A stretch of DNA of 6,515 nucleotides. It comes from an uncultured Enterococcus sp. (GTDB taxonomy: Bacteria; Bacillota; Bacilli; Lactobacillales; Enterococcaceae). The notes under the pieces were generated by a model. The model was not told the DNA's origin. It did no database searches and saw only the letters and a program-made list of their open reading frames with translations. The stretch covers positions 1 through 6,515 of the forward strand of contig CAMJVA010000093.1 in assembly GCA_946409145.1 (NCBI GenBank). The letters run 5' to 3'. Positions 5,123 through 6,515 of the stretch are shown here, piece by piece (the first letter of the stretch is position 1; the number at the start of each line of letters is the position of its first letter). A program made the position numbers and the translations under genes.

Positions 5123-5150
5123 TTTAGACGGAACTTTTTCTCAGTCTAAA
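5123..5150 (-). promoter_or_regulatory. Candidate LiaR response-regulator binding site
   Basis: TTTAGAC and GTCTAAA form a perfect 7-base inverted repeat (5123-5129 and 5144-5150), 14 bases apart, so the arm centres are 21 bases or two helical turns apart on one DNA face. The downstream arm ends five bases before the -35 element, a usual place for a dimeric NarL-type activator. LiaR is known to activate liaXYZ in enterococci. I infer the match from position and symmetry and did not score it against a published motif. Confidence 0.5.
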
Positions 5151-5187
5151 TCAGTTCTTTTTTAAATTAAAAAAGTTTCTAATTTGA

Positions 5188-5859
5188 TTAAAGGGTATGG
5201 TTCACATTTAATTCGGTTAAACGTCCAGAAGTTAAGTAAATAATCCACTCACAAATATTCGTTACGTAATCGCCAATACGTTCTAAATAACTGGCCACGT
5301 GTAAATAATCTGATCCAGAAATAACAGTTTCTGGATGTTTTTGCATTTCAGCAATAGAAGCATCATAAACTTTTTGGAAATATTCATTCACGTGCTCATC
5401 TTCTTTAGCAATTTCACGGGCTTTAGTAGCATCTGTTTCAACATAGGCTTTCATGACCGCATCTACCATTTGTTTCACGTAGTTACTCATATTAGAAATC
5501 ATTTCTTCCACTTCTGGAATGCGCTTCACGCCTTTTACGCGAATAGTTGCTTTTGCCACAGAAACCGCATGATCTCCCATTCGCTCTAAATCAGAGGAAG
5601 CTTTCATAATCGTCACAATCATTCTAAGGTCAGTGGTTACGGGTTGTTGTAGGGCGATCATTTCAAAACTTTTTCTTTCTAAACGTAATTCTTGCTCATT
5701 AATTTTTTCATCATTTAAAATAACTTCTTTTGCTAACTCTTTGTCATGGGTTAAAAAAGCTTCCACAGATTTATGCACCGCGTTAGATACGGCAATACCC
5801 ATTTGATAAAATTGCTCATGAATGTCTTTTAATTCTTCTTCAAATTGTGTACGTAACAT
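5188..5859 (-). CDS. phoU: Phosphate transport system regulator PhoU
   Basis: PhoU is a cytoplasmic, peripheral-membrane helical protein that couples the PstSCAB phosphate transporter to PhoR signalling and keeps the phosphate regulon off when phosphate is plentiful. At 223 residues it has normal length. It is two repeats of a three-helix bundle, each with a metal-cluster motif: SDLERMGDHA at 89-98 and SYLERIGDYVTNICEW at 190-205. The signature LQQPVTTDLRMI at 70-81 precedes the first. All expected acidic residues are present. The start is supported by GGGAGG seven bases before ATG, which overlaps the end of the pstB stop codon region; only 12 bases separate the genes, so they share a transcript. 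No clear terminator follows it before the liaX promoter, so some readthrough into liaX is possible. Confidence 0.96.
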   Translation of the reverse strand: MLRTQFEEELKDIHEQFYQMGIAVSNAVHKSVEAFLTHDKELAKEVILNDEKINEQELRLERKSFEMIALQQPVTTDLRMIVTIMKASSDLERMGDHAVSVAKATIRVKGVKRIPEVEEMISNMSNYVKQMVDAVMKAYVETDATKAREIAKEDEHVNEYFQKVYDASIAEMQKHPETVISGSDYLHVASYLERIGDYVTNICEWIIYLTSGRLTELNVNHTL

Positions 5860-5871
5860 TGTTTTTCCTCC

Positions 5872-6515
5872 CTAGCCGAATTTTCCTGAAATGTAGTCTT
5901 CTGTTTCTTGGTGCTTTGGAGCCATAAAAATATTTTTTGTTTCATCTACTTCAATTAAATTTCCATCTAAGAAAAAGGCTGTGCGATCACTAATTCGACT
6001 GGCTTGGCTCATGGAGTGCGTCACCATTGCTAAAGAATAATTTTCTTGCAGTCCTAAAAGTAATTCTTCAATTTTCCCAGTTGAAATGGGATCTAGGGCA
6101 CTTGTTGGTTCATCTAATAAAATGACTTTAGGATTTACAGCTAATACTCTGGCAATACACACTCGCTGTTGTTGCCCTCCAGAAAGACCTAAAGCACTTT
6201 GATGCAGTTTATCTTTCACATCTGACCAAACTGCTGCTTGTTGTAAACTTTTTTCCACTATTTCATCTAGTTTATGCTTATCTTTTTCTCCTTGAAGCTT
6301 TAAACCAAAAACGACATTTTCATAAATGGAAAAAGGAAAAGGATTAGGCTGTTGAAAAACCATGCCGATTTCTTTTCTTAAAGTGACCGTATCTTGTTTT
6401 GGGGAGTAAATATCTTTTCCTTCATACAAAACTGTTCCCGTAATGGTCACATCAGGAATTAGGTCATTCATCCGATTTAAACTTCTTAAAAAAGTCGACT
6501 TACCACAACCTGAAG
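5872..6515 (-). CDS. pstB: Phosphate ABC transporter ATP-binding protein, start missing (window edge)
   Basis: PstB is the cytoplasmic ATPase that powers high-affinity phosphate import through PstC/PstA. The visible part is 213 codons; roughly 40-50 N-terminal residues lie outside the window. The fragment begins inside the Walker A motif (SGCGKSTFLRSLNRM), so the frame runs on upstream of the internal ATG at 6471. Then come the Q-loop in GMVFQQPNPFPFSIYENV, the ABC signature LSGGQQQR, Walker B VILLDEP, the D-loop SALD, the H-loop MVTHSM and the ending TEDYISGKFG, all diagnostic of PstB. Lactobacillales often carry two adjacent pstB genes; the THSMSQASRISDRTAFFLDG stretch is like the copy next to phoU, but I cannot see whether a second exists here. 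It is followed by phoU after 12 bases. Confidence 0.96.
   Translation of the reverse strand, partial: SGCGKSTFLRSLNRMNDLIPDVTITGTVLYEGKDIYSPKQDTVTLRKEIGMVFQQPNPFPFSIYENVVFGLKLQGEKDKHKLDEIVEKSLQQAAVWSDVKDKLHQSALGLSGGQQQRVCIARVLAVNPKVILLDEPTSALDPISTGKIEELLLGLQENYSLAMVTHSMSQASRISDRTAFFLDGNLIEVDETKNIFMAPKHQETEDYISGKFG

Noticed and set aside
5155..5187. AT-rich imperfect hairpin after phoU as a terminator
   Set aside because: The stem is almost all A:T with a G:U pair, and the following bases are A-rich rather than T-rich on the transcript strand.
5335..5589. Plus-strand open frame of 84 codons opposite phoU
   Set aside because: Its Phe/His-rich composition is typical of an antisense reading of a helical Glu/Lys-rich gene.

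Overview
The window looks like chromosomal DNA from a low-GC Gram-positive bacterium, most likely an Enterococcaceae member (Enterococcus, Vagococcus or a relative). This rests on AT-rich sequence, strong AGGAGG-type ribosome binding sites, and the gene order pstB-phoU-liaX-liaY-liaZ ... hprK-lgt, which I recall from Enterococcus faecalis. I ran no database search. Every gene is on the minus strand, so the reading order is from high to low coordinates. The window begins inside pstB and ends inside lgt.

Region 1 (6515-5188) is the end of a phosphate-uptake operon: the ATPase PstB (start missing) and the regulator PhoU, 12 bases apart. Region 2 (5187-2669) is the most interesting part: a three-gene cell-envelope stress operon matching enterococcal liaXYZ. 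LiaX has a short N-terminal helical domain, a long charged coiled coil and a C-terminal DUF4097 domain with an NG dipeptide about every 19 residues. LiaY is a small PspC-domain membrane protein and LiaZ a four-helix protein of the phage_holin_4_2 type. The operon has a good promoter (ATGACA-17-CATAAT), an inverted repeat directly upstream that is a candidate binding site for the LiaR response regulator, a hairpin between liaX and liaY, and a strong terminator whose stem contains the liaZ stop codon.

Region 3 (2668-1229) holds three small, apparently independent genes: a three-helix membrane protein with a DUF305 motif, a YbjQ/UPF0145 protein and an ElaA-type GNAT acetyltransferase. Each is set off by its own promoter, terminator or inverted repeat. 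Region 4 (1228-1) is hprK-lgt: HPr kinase/phosphorylase, the sensor of carbon catabolite control, translationally tight with the start of prolipoprotein diacylglyceryl transferase.

No stretch longer than 300 bases lacks a gene. I saw no RNA gene, CRISPR array, insertion sequence, phage gene or origin. The genes belong to known families. What merits a second look is the architecture of the lia operon and several compact overlaps between regulatory and coding signals.
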